Source: Lysobacter sp. ISL-50 (GTDB taxonomy: Bacteria; Pseudomonadota; Gammaproteobacteria; Xanthomonadales; Xanthomonadaceae). Taken from it: a stretch of 64,000 nucleotides of DNA. Shown one piece after another: positions 37,697 through 46,574 of this stretch (its first letter is position 1; each line of letters opens with the position of its first letter). The translations under genes and the position numbers were made by a program. The DNA lies in assembly GCF_018612875.1 (NCBI RefSeq), contig NZ_JAGGRI010000020.1:1-64000 (forward strand), in the 5' to 3' direction. A model generated the notes under the pieces. It had not been told where the DNA came from, made no database searches, and worked only from the letters and a program-made list of their open reading frames with translations.

Positions 37697-39325
37697 GTGG
37701 ATAGACGCAACTTTCTGGGCATGTCCGGACTCGGCATCGCCGGGCTCATGATTCCCTTCGGTAATCTCATCGCCGCCGAGGATTTGCTGGCGCCGCTGGA
37801 CGTGGGCAAGAAAAAGGTCTGGGCCGACGCCGCGCTCACCGCCGCCAAGGCCGCCGGAGCCAGCTATTGCGACGTGCGCATCGGCCGCTATCTGCGCCAG
37901 TTCGTGATCACGCGCGAGGACAAGGTCCAGAACGTGGTCAACACCGAATCGACCGGCATCGGCATCCGCGTGCTGGTCGACGGCGCCTGGGGCTTCGCCG
38001 CGACCAATCAGCTCAACAACGACGCGGTGGCCAAGGCCGCGCAGCAGGCCGCGGCGATCGCCCGCGCCAACGCCAAGAGCCAGACCGCCAAGGTCGAGCT
38101 GGCCAAGGCGCCCGGCGCCGGCGAGGTCAGCTGGAAGGCGCCGATCCGCAAGAACGCGATGGCGGTGCCGCTCAAGGACAAGGCCGATCTGTTGCTGAGC
38201 GTCAACGCTGCGGCGATCAACGCCGGCGCCGACTTCGTCAACTCGATCCTGTTCCTGGTCAACGAGCAGAAATACTTCGCCTCCACCGACGGCTCCTACA
38301 TCGATCAGGACGTGCACCGCATCTGGGCGCCGCTGACGGTCACCGCCATCGACAAGGCCAGCGGCAAGTTCCGCACCCGCGACGGGCTGTCCGCGCCGAT
38401 GGGCATGGGCTACGAATACCTGGATGGCGCGGCCGCGGGCAAGATCGTCTCGCCCAACGGCGTGATCACCTATCACAAGTCCTACGACATGCTCGGCGAC
38501 GCGGTCGCCGCGGCCAAGCAGGCGCGCGAGAAGCTCACCGCGCCTTCGGTCAAGCCGGGCAAGTACGATCTGGTGCTCGATCCTTCGCACACTTGGCTCA
38601 CCATCCACGAATCCATCGGCCATCCGCTGGAACTCGACCGCGTGCTCGGCTACGAAGCCAACTACGCCGGCACCAGCTTCGCCACGCTCGACAAGCTCAA
38701 GGCCGGCTTCAAGTACGGCAGCGATCAGGTCACCGTGTTCGCCGACAAGACCCAGGAAGGCAGCCTGGGCGCGGTCGGCTACGACGACGAGGGCGTCAAG
38801 ACCAAACGCTGGAACCTGATCAAGGACGGCGTGCTGGTGGACTATCAGGCCATCCGCGATCAGGCCCACATCCTGGGCAAGACCGAGTCCGACGGCTGCT
38901 GCTATGCCGATTCGTGGTCGTCGGTGCAGTTCCAGCGCATGGCCAACGTGTCGCTGGCGCCGGGCAAGAATCCGCTCAGCGTCGCCGACATGGTCAAGAA
39001 CGTGGAGAACGGCATCTACATCATCGGCGCGGGCTCGTTCTCGATCGATCAGCAGCGCTACAACGCCCAGTTCGGCGGCCAGCTGTTCTACGAGATCAAG
39101 AACGGCAAGATCACCGGCATGCTCGAAGACGTGGCCTATCAGATCCGCACGCCGGAGTTCTGGAATTCCTGCGCCGCGGTCTGCGACCAGAGCGACTACC
39201 GCTTCGGCGGCTCGTTTTTCGACGGCAAGGGCCAGCCCGGACAGGTCTCGGCGGTCTCGCACGGTTCCAGCACGGCGCGGTTCAACGGCGTCAACGTCAT
39301 CAACACCGCCCGCAAGCTCGGCTGA
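37697..39325 (+). CDS. tldD: TldD-like metalloprotease with Tat-like signal
   Basis: A 542-residue TldD/PmbA-family protein. The N-terminus MDRRNFLGMSGLGIAGLMIP has a twin arginine, hydrophobic stretch and an AA-type end (NLIAAEDLL), so it may be exported by Tat. The zinc motif is H304-E305-S-I-G-H309 followed by PLELDRVLGYEAN; a third ligand is expected in the C-terminal cysteine/glycine region (NSCAAVCDQSDYRFGGSFF). Canonical TldD works in the cytoplasm with TldE on peptide substrates. It starts with GTG at 37697 and is followed 20 bases later by tldE. Confidence 0.9.
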   Translation: MDRRNFLGMSGLGIAGLMIPFGNLIAAEDLLAPLDVGKKKVWADAALTAAKAAGASYCDVRIGRYLRQFVITREDKVQNVVNTESTGIGIRVLVDGAWGFAATNQLNNDAVAKAAQQAAAIARANAKSQTAKVELAKAPGAGEVSWKAPIRKNAMAVPLKDKADLLLSVNAAAINAGADFVNSILFLVNEQKYFASTDGSYIDQDVHRIWAPLTVTAIDKASGKFRTRDGLSAPMGMGYEYLDGAAAGKIVSPNGVITYHKSYDMLGDAVAAAKQAREKLTAPSVKPGKYDLVLDPSHTWLTIHESIGHPLELDRVLGYEANYAGTSFATLDKLKAGFKYGSDQVTVFADKTQEGSLGAVGYDDEGVKTKRWNLIKDGVLVDYQAIRDQAHILGKTESDGCCYADSWSSVQFQRMANVSLAPGKNPLSVADMVKNVENGIYIIGAGSFSIDQQRYNAQFGGQLFYEIKNGKITGMLEDVAYQIRTPEFWNSCAAVCDQSDYRFGGSFFDGKGQPGQVSAVSHGSSTARFNGVNVINTARKLG

Positions 39326-39345
39326 CCGGCGCAGGAGAATCCAAC

Positions 39346-40680
39346 ATGAGCATTTTCACCGAAGCCCAGTCCAAAGCCATCCTCGACAAGGTCATCGCCC
39401 TGTCCAAGGCCGATGAGTGCACCGCCAGCCTGACCGGTTCGATCGAAGGCAACGTGCGGTTCGCGCTCAACAACATTTCCACCAGCGGCATCGTCAGCGA
39501 CGTCAGCCTGGCCGTGCAGGTCGCCTTCGGCAAGCGCGTGGGCACCGCGACCATCAACGAGTTCGACGACGCCGCGCTCGAACGCGTGGTCCGCCGCGCC
39601 GAGGATCTGGCGCGCCTGGCCCCGGAAAATCCCGAGTTCGTTCCGGCGATCGACAAGCAGACCTACAAGTCCAGCCCGACCTTCAGCGCCGCCACCGCCG
39701 CGATCACGCCCGATTACCGCGCCAAGGTCGCCGCCGACGCGATCGCGCCGTGCCGCGAAAACAAGCTCACCGCGGCCGGCTTCCTGGAAGACGGCCAGAG
39801 CTTCGTCGCCATCGCCAACAGCAAGGGCAACTTCGGCTACCAGACCTCGACCGGCTTCAACTACACCTGCACCGTGCGCACCGACGACGGCCGCGGTTCG
39901 GGCTGGGTCGGGCGCAACCTGCAGGATTCGACCGACTTCAAGGGCGAGTCCGACGTGCGCGTGGCCATGCGCAAGGCCACCGAGTCGGCCGAGGCCAAGG
40001 CGCTGGAGCCGGGCAAGTACACGGTGATCCTGGAGCCGCACGCGGCCGCCGGCCTGATCTCGTTCATGATGGCGTTCTTCGACGCGCGCCAGGCCGACGA
40101 AGGCCGCAGCTTCCTGTCGAAGAAGGGCGGCGGCAACAAGCTCGGCGAACTGGTCTACGACTCGCGCGTCAACATCAGCGCCGATCCCTGGGATTCGCGC
40201 GCACCGGTGCTGCCCTGGGACCAGGACGGCCTGCCGCGCGAGAAAATGGCGATCATCGAGAACGGCAAGGTCGCCTCGCTGAACTATTCGCGCTATTGGG
40301 CGCAGAAGCAGGGCAAGAAAGCGGTCGGCGCGCCCGGCAACCTGCTGATGGCCGGCGGCGACAAGTCCACCGCCGAGCTGATCAAGGGCACCCAGAAGGG
40401 CATCCTGGTCACCCGCACCTGGTACATCCGCATGGTCGATCCGCAGACCGTGCTGCTGACCGGCCTGACCCGCGACGGCACCTTCTACATCGAGAACGGC
40501 GTGATCAAGCATCCGGTGAAGAATTTCCGCTTCAACGAATCGCCGGTGATCATGCTCAACAACATCGAAGAACTCGGCCGTCCGGTGCGCGTGGCCGGCG
40601 ACGAGTCCAGCTTCGTGATGATGATCCCGCCGATGAAGCTGCGCGATTTCACCTTCACCTCGCTGTCGGACGCGGTCTGA
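39346..40680 (+). CDS. pmbA: TldE/PmbA-like protein
   Basis: A 444-residue TldE (PmbA) homologue that lacks the HExxxH zinc motif, as expected for the inactive partner of TldD. It has no signal peptide (MSIFTEAQSKAILDKVIALS). Landmarks: TVILEPHAAAGLISFMMAFF, EGRSFLSKKGGGNKLGELVY and GTQKGILVTRTWYIRMVDPQ. GCAGGAG lies 8-14 bases before the ATG. It should form the TldD/E heterodimer with one or both flanking TldD-like proteins, but those appear to be exported while this one is not. Confidence 0.92.
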   Translation: MSIFTEAQSKAILDKVIALSKADECTASLTGSIEGNVRFALNNISTSGIVSDVSLAVQVAFGKRVGTATINEFDDAALERVVRRAEDLARLAPENPEFVPAIDKQTYKSSPTFSAATAAITPDYRAKVAADAIAPCRENKLTAAGFLEDGQSFVAIANSKGNFGYQTSTGFNYTCTVRTDDGRGSGWVGRNLQDSTDFKGESDVRVAMRKATESAEAKALEPGKYTVILEPHAAAGLISFMMAFFDARQADEGRSFLSKKGGGNKLGELVYDSRVNISADPWDSRAPVLPWDQDGLPREKMAIIENGKVASLNYSRYWAQKQGKKAVGAPGNLLMAGGDKSTAELIKGTQKGILVTRTWYIRMVDPQTVLLTGLTRDGTFYIENGVIKHPVKNFRFNESPVIMLNNIEELGRPVRVAGDESSFVMMIPPMKLRDFTFTSLSDAV

Positions 40681-40775
40681 CCGGGTGACCCGGGCGGCGC
40701 GGCCGGTGCATCGGCCCGCCGCCCGCCGCTTCGTCGCCGCATCACGCCCCTTGTCTTCCTGCGAGTCTGTCCGCT

Positions 40776-42401
40776 GTGCAACGACGCGATTTCCTCAGTT
40801 TCACCGGCCTGGGCCTGGCCGGCCTGGCGCTTCCCTACGGCCGCAGCATCGCTGCCGAAGCGCTGCTTGAACCGGCCGACACCGCGCAGCGCCGGCGTCT
40901 GGCCGACATCGCCCTGAACGCCGCGCGCGAAGGCGGCGCGGATTATTGCGATGTGCGCATCGGCCGCTATCTGCGCCAGTCGGTCATCACCCGCGAAGCG
41001 CAGGTGCGCAACATCGTCAACGCCGAATCGGCCGGGATCGGCATCCGCGTGCTGAGCCAGGGCGCGTGGGGCTTCGCCGCGGTGGCACATGCGAACCCGG
41101 ACACGGTGGCCGCCGCGGCGCGTCAGGCCGTGGCGATCGCGCGCGCCAACGCCCGCGTGCTCACGCGCAAGGTCGAACTGGCGCCGGTCAGCGGCGTCGG
41201 CGAGGTCCGCTGGGCCACGCCGGTGCGCAAGAACGCCATGGCGGTACCGATCAAGGACAAGGTCGATCTGCTGCTCTCGGTCAACGCCGCCGCGCTCAAG
41301 GCCGGCGCCGATTTCGTCAATTCGACCTTGTTCGCCATCAACGAACAAAAATACTTCGCCTCCACCGACGGCAGTTACATCGACCAGGACGTGCACCGCA
41401 TCTGGCTGCCGCTGACCGCGACCGCGGTCGACAAGGCCAGCGGCAAGTTCCGCAGCCGCGACGGTTTGTCCGCGCCGATGGGCATGGGCTACGAATACCT
41501 CGACGCCGATCCGGCCGGAAAATTCGCCTTGCCCGGCGGCCTGACCGGTTACGGCCGCTCTTACGACGTGATCGAGGACGCCGCCGCCGCCGCGCGCCAC
41601 GCCCGCGCCAAGCTCAAGGCGCCGTCGGTAAAACCGGGCAAATACGATCTGGTCCTGGACCCGTCCAATCTGTTCCTGACCATCCATGAGAACGTCGGCC
41701 ATCCGTTGGAACTCGACCGCGTGCTCGGCTACGAGGCCAACTACGCCGGCACCAGCTTCGCCACCCTGGACAAGCGCGATCAGGGTTATCGCTACGGCAG
41801 CGAGGTGGTCAACTTCGTCGCGGACAAGACCCGCCCCGGCAGCCTGGGTGCGGTCGGCTACGACGACGAGGGCGTGAAAACCCGCGAGTGGGACCTGATC
41901 CGCGACGGCATCCTGGTGGACTATCAGGCCACGCGCGATGAAGCGCATCTGCTCGGCCACAAGCAGTCGCACGGCTGCAGCTATGCCGACTCGTGGTCGA
42001 GCGTGCAGTTCCAGCGCATGGCCAACGTGTCGTTGAAGCCGGGCAAGCAGCCGCTGAGCGTGGCCGAGATGGTCAAGGGCGTGGAGCGCGGCCTGTACGT
42101 GCACGGCCGCGGCTCGTATTCGATCGATCAGCAGCGCTACAACGCTCAGTTCGGCGGGCAGTTGTTCTTCGAGATCAAGAACGGCCAGGTGACCGGCATG
42201 ATCGAGGACGCGGCCTACCAGATCCGCACGCCGGAATTCTGGAATTCCTGCGTGGCGGTGTGCGACGAACGCGACTTCCGCCTGGGCGGCTCGTTCTTCG
42301 ACGGCAAGGGCCAGCCCAGCCAGGTCTCGGCGGTGTCGCACGGGTCGAGCACCTCGCGCTTCAACGGCATCAACATCATCAACACCGCGCGTGCGCTGTA
42401 A
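40776..42401 (+). CDS. tldD: second TldD-like metalloprotease with Tat-like signal
   Basis: A 541-residue paralogue of the protein at 37697-39325, similar along the whole length. The start MQRRDFLSFTGLGLAGLALP again has twin arginines and a hydrophobic stretch. The zinc motif is H304-E305-N-V-G-H309, at the same residue numbers as in the first copy, so the signal segments are equal in length too. The GTG at 40776 is the start. The duplicate probably arose by tandem duplication with tldE kept between. Whether both pair with one TldE is open. Confidence 0.9.
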   Translation: MQRRDFLSFTGLGLAGLALPYGRSIAAEALLEPADTAQRRRLADIALNAAREGGADYCDVRIGRYLRQSVITREAQVRNIVNAESAGIGIRVLSQGAWGFAAVAHANPDTVAAAARQAVAIARANARVLTRKVELAPVSGVGEVRWATPVRKNAMAVPIKDKVDLLLSVNAAALKAGADFVNSTLFAINEQKYFASTDGSYIDQDVHRIWLPLTATAVDKASGKFRSRDGLSAPMGMGYEYLDADPAGKFALPGGLTGYGRSYDVIEDAAAAARHARAKLKAPSVKPGKYDLVLDPSNLFLTIHENVGHPLELDRVLGYEANYAGTSFATLDKRDQGYRYGSEVVNFVADKTRPGSLGAVGYDDEGVKTREWDLIRDGILVDYQATRDEAHLLGHKQSHGCSYADSWSSVQFQRMANVSLKPGKQPLSVAEMVKGVERGLYVHGRGSYSIDQQRYNAQFGGQLFFEIKNGQVTGMIEDAAYQIRTPEFWNSCVAVCDERDFRLGGSFFDGKGQPSQVSAVSHGSSTSRFNGINIINTARAL

Positions 42402-42472
42402 GCGATGGGCGTGATCGGCCAGGCCGCTTCATCCGCTTCATCCGCCGCGGCGCGCGGCGCGGGCAGGGCGCC

Positions 42473-43174
42473 GTGAACCGGGCGCAGTTCCTGCGGCTGA
42501 TGCTCGGCGCCGCCGCCGGCGCGTGGCTGGCGCGTTCGCCGCCGGCGCGGGCGGGCGCCGACTACGATTTCTGGTTCACCCGGCTCAAATACGATTCCGG
42601 CGACTGGGACGTGGATCAGCGCATGCCGGCGAACCTGATCACCTCGCTGATCGACTACACCAACCTGCGCGTGGACCCGAAGGAACACGTGCTGGCGCTG
42701 GCCGATCCGAAGATGCTGACCGCGCCGTTCTGCTATCTGGCCGGGCACAAGCTGGTCGAATTCAATCCGGACGAGCGGCGCAATTTCGAACGTTATGTGC
42801 GCAATGGCGGTTTCGTGTTCGTGGACGACTGCAATCACGACATCGACGGTTTGTTCGCGAAGTCGTTCGAAGCGCAGATGGCGAAGATCTTCGGCGCCAA
42901 GGCGCTCAAGCGCTTGCCGAAGAACCACCCGATCTACCGCAGCTTCTTCGTCTTCGACGGCCCGCCGGCGACCGGCTTCGAGCTCAATGGCTGGGGCGAC
43001 GATCTGGTGCACGATTATTTGCGCGGCATCGACATCGACGGCCGGCTCGGGTTGCTGTACAGCAACAAGGACTATGGCTGCGAGTGGGATTACGACTGGC
43101 GCAACAAGCGGTTTTTGGCCGAGGACAATACGAAGTTCGGGGTCAATATCGTGATGTATGCGTTGAATTCGTGA
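42473..43174 (+). CDS. DUF4159 protein with signal peptide
   Basis: A 233-residue protein with an N-terminal signal (MNRAQFLRLMLGAAAGAWLA) and a DUF4159 domain: FWFTRLKYDSGDWDVDQRMP, FCYLAGHKLVEFNPDERRNF, NGGFVFVDDCNHDIDGLFAK. DUF4159 has a flavodoxin/GATase-like fold and often occurs with MoxR and DUF58 genes. The GTG at 42473 was chosen for the signal. It may be the last gene of the TldD transcript or the first of the MoxR group; a large hairpin separates it from MoxR. Confidence 0.85.
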   Translation: MNRAQFLRLMLGAAAGAWLARSPPARAGADYDFWFTRLKYDSGDWDVDQRMPANLITSLIDYTNLRVDPKEHVLALADPKMLTAPFCYLAGHKLVEFNPDERRNFERYVRNGGFVFVDDCNHDIDGLFAKSFEAQMAKIFGAKALKRLPKNHPIYRSFFVFDGPPATGFELNGWGDDLVHDYLRGIDIDGRLGLLYSNKDYGCEWDYDWRNKRFLAEDNTKFGVNIVMYALNS

Positions 43175-43226
43175 GCCGGGAGTAGGGCGTCGAGCTAGTG
43201 ATTGTGCAAGGACGCGACGGCAGTTG

Positions 43227-43351
43227 CCCCCTTTAAAAAAGGGGGAGGCGACCGCGAAGCGGACGCGGGGGATTTGCTTTTGATTTTGCTGTTGCGCGGG
43301 AAGGGCAAAGCAAAAGCAAATCCCCCCTAGCCCCCCTTTTTCAAAGGGGGG
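43227..43351. repeat. large nested palindrome (CCCCC...GGGGG)
   Basis: CCCCCTTTAAAAAAGGGGG and CCCCCCTTTTTCAAAGGGGGG sit at the two ends, and inside them GGGGGATTTGCTTTTG pairs with CAAAAGCAAATCCCCC. The outer arms are hairpins on their own, the inner pair forms a larger stem over about 125 bases. This structure lies between the DUF4159 and MoxR genes and may block or modulate read-through. Confidence 0.85.
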
Positions 43352-43399
43352 AACTTTGACGCTGTCGTTTGGGGCAGCGTCGTTTCATGGGAAGCGTAG

Positions 43400-44407
<1,008 letters not shown>

Positions 44408-44505
44408 GCGGCGGTGAACGGCATCGCGATCGGCCATCGTGCCGGCATCGCCGCGTCCGCGGCGGCGGCCGCGCGTGCATGCGCGCCCAGCCGCGGGAGC
44501 CGCCC

Positions 44506-45399
44506 GTGCACGATCTGATTCCGCCGAAAGTGCGCGCGCGCCTGCGCAACCTGCACCTGACCTCCAAGCGCGCGGTCGGCACCCACGGCATCGGCATGCA
44601 CAGCAGCCGCAGCCGCGGCGCCGGCCTGGAATTCGCCCAGTACCGCGCCTACGAGCCCGGCGACGAACTGCGCCAGATCGACTGGAAACTCTACGCGCGC
44701 TCGGACCGCTTCTTCGTGCGCGAGGCCGAACGCGAAAGCCCGCTGGCGATCTGGCTGTTGCTCGACGCCACCGCCTCGATGCGCCAGGAAGACGCGGCGC
44801 GGCCGGGTTGGTCGCGACTGGACGCGGCCAAGGCGCTGAGCGCTTGCGTGGCCGAACTGGCGCTGCGCCAGGGCGACCGCTTCGGCCTGATCGTGCTGCG
44901 CGGCGACGGCCTGCGCCTGCTCGCGCCCGCGGCCGGCGCGCGCCAGCGCGATCGCCTGCTGCTGGAACTGCACACCGTGTCGGCGCAGGGCGCGTGGCCG
45001 GCGGCCGAGCAATTGCGGCCGCTGTGGGAGCGCATCGGCGCCGGCGATCTGGCGCTGATGATCGGCGACGGCTTCGATGAAGACGCGGTCGCCATCGCCG
45101 AGCGCCTGGCTTCGGCGCGGCGCGAAGTGCTGAGCCTGCGCATCGTTACCGCAGAAGAACGCGATTTTCCGTTCCGCGGCGGTTACCGCTTCCGCGACCC
45201 GGAAACCGGCGAAGAACTGCTTGGCGACGGCGCAGCGCTGCGCGATGAATTCCTCGCCCGCTTCGCCGCCGCGCGCAAGGCGCTGGACGCGCGCCTGGAC
45301 GCCAGCGGCATCCGTCACGCCGAGTACGTGCTCGACGAAGAACTCGATCTGCCTCTGCGCCGTCTGTTCGGCGCGCGCGATGCGATGGAGGCGTCGTGA
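44506..45399 (+). CDS. DUF58 (VWA-like) protein
   Basis: A protein of about 297 residues with the DUF58 signature: RAVGTHGIGMHSSRSRGAGL, YRAYEPGDELRQIDWKLYAR and FVREAERESPLAIWLLLDAT, the last beginning the VWA-like metal-binding fold (LDATASM). DUF58 proteins are the usual partners of MoxR. The GTG at 44506 has GGGAG seven bases before it and gives the familiar HDLIPPKVRARL start; an ATG at 44479 is an alternative. Its stop overlaps the start of the next gene (GTGA). Confidence 0.88.
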   Translation: MHDLIPPKVRARLRNLHLTSKRAVGTHGIGMHSSRSRGAGLEFAQYRAYEPGDELRQIDWKLYARSDRFFVREAERESPLAIWLLLDATASMRQEDAARPGWSRLDAAKALSACVAELALRQGDRFGLIVLRGDGLRLLAPAAGARQRDRLLLELHTVSAQGAWPAAEQLRPLWERIGAGDLALMIGDGFDEDAVAIAERLASARREVLSLRIVTAEERDFPFRGGYRFRDPETGEELLGDGAALRDEFLARFAAARKALDARLDASGIRHAEYVLDEELDLPLRRLFGARDAMEAS

Positions 45400-46574
45400 C
45401 GCCGGTGCTGTTGCTGCCGATCGGCCTGGCCGCGCTGGCGGCGCTGGCGATCCCGCTGCTGATCCATCTGGCCCGGCGCAGCGAACAGCGGCCGACCGAT
45501 TTCGCCGCGTTGCGCTGGCTGCGGCAAAAACCCAAGCCGCGTCATCGCATCCGTTTCGATGAGTGGCTGTTGTTGGCGCTGCGCCTGTTGTTGCTGGCGG
45601 CGCTGGCGCTGCTGCTGGCCCGGCCGGCGCTGTTCGGCGCGCACAGCGACACGCCCTGGGCCGTGGTGGTGCCCGGGGTCGACGCCAAGGCCGCGATTGC
45701 GCAGGACGGATCGCGGGGCCTGGAATGGCATTGGTTGGCGCCGAGGTTCCCAGCGCTCGATCGCCCGGCGCCGACGTCAGTACAGCCGGTCGCCAGCCTG
45801 CTGCGTGAGTTGGATGCGACGTTGCCGGCCGAGGTCGCCTTGACCGTGTACGCACCGCGACGGTTGACCGGCGCCGATGGCTCGCGCCTGCAACTGTCGC
45901 GGCCGCTGCAGTGGCGGATCGTGGACGGCGCCGTGACCGATGCGTCCGCGCCCGCGTCGCCGCGTTCGCCGCCGCCGCAGATTCGCTACGCCGCCGATCG
46001 CGCCGCGGCCCTGCCGTATCTGCGCGCCGCCATCGCCGCGGGCGTCGATGCGAACGCCGCGGGCGATCCCGCATCGGCGTCCATCGCGCCGATCGAACAA
46101 GCCTTCGACCCGCAGGGCCGCTCGTTGATCTGGCTGGCGCCGGGCCCGGTGCCCGCGGCGGTGAGCGCGTGGGTGGAGCAGGGCGGCAGCGTGTTGATCG
46201 ATGCCGACAGCCGCTGGCCCGGTGCGGCGTTGCGGTTCGACGCGCCGGTCTGGCGCGATGGCGACGGAACGCTGCGCATCGAAGGCGCGCCGTTCGGACG
46301 CGGCCGCGTGCTGCGCCTGACCGGGCCGTTGTCGCCGCGCGCCTGGCCGCAGATGCTGCAACCCGGATTCGCCCAGCGCTGGCTCGCTTTATTCGAACCG
46401 GCCGTCGCGCAACCGGCGCGAGTGCTGGCGCAGGATTACGCGCCCAGCGCGGGCGGGCCGTCGTTCGCGCGGCCGCCGCTGGATCTGCGGCCGTGGCTGG
46501 CGCTGCTGATCGCCTTGTTGTTCCTGATCGAGCGCTGGTTCGCCACCGGCCGTCGACGCGGAGCGGCGCCATGA
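45396..46574 (+). CDS. BatA-like membrane protein
   Basis: A 392-residue membrane protein. The N-terminal BatA-type region has TM1 (LLLPIGLAALAALAIPLLIH), the LARRSEQRPTDFAALRWLRQ linker and TM2 (LLLALRLLLLAALALLLARP). A periplasmic-side domain of mixed alpha/beta character follows, and a C-terminal TM segment closes it (WLALLIALLFLIERWFATG). It starts with GTG at 45396 overlapping the DUF58 stop and ends by overlapping the next gene's ATG (46571-46574). It is probably a scaffold for the MoxR group. Confidence 0.87.
   Translation: MTPVLLLPIGLAALAALAIPLLIHLARRSEQRPTDFAALRWLRQKPKPRHRIRFDEWLLLALRLLLLAALALLLARPALFGAHSDTPWAVVVPGVDAKAAIAQDGSRGLEWHWLAPRFPALDRPAPTSVQPVASLLRELDATLPAEVALTVYAPRRLTGADGSRLQLSRPLQWRIVDGAVTDASAPASPRSPPPQIRYAADRAAALPYLRAAIAAGVDANAAGDPASASIAPIEQAFDPQGRSLIWLAPGPVPAAVSAWVEQGGSVLIDADSRWPGAALRFDAPVWRDGDGTLRIEGAPFGRGRVLRLTGPLSPRAWPQMLQPGFAQRWLALFEPAVAQPARVLAQDYAPSAGGPSFARPPLDLRPWLALLIALLFLIERWFATGRRRGAAP

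Noticed and set aside
41993-42472. Upstream extension of the DUF4159 frame into tldD
   Set aside because: It overlaps the second TldD gene in another frame; the GTG at 42473 yields a signal peptide and full domain.
44479-44508. ATG at 44479 as the DUF58 start
   Set aside because: Possible, but the GTG at 44506 has a good ribosome site and gives the usual N-terminus; kept as an alternative.
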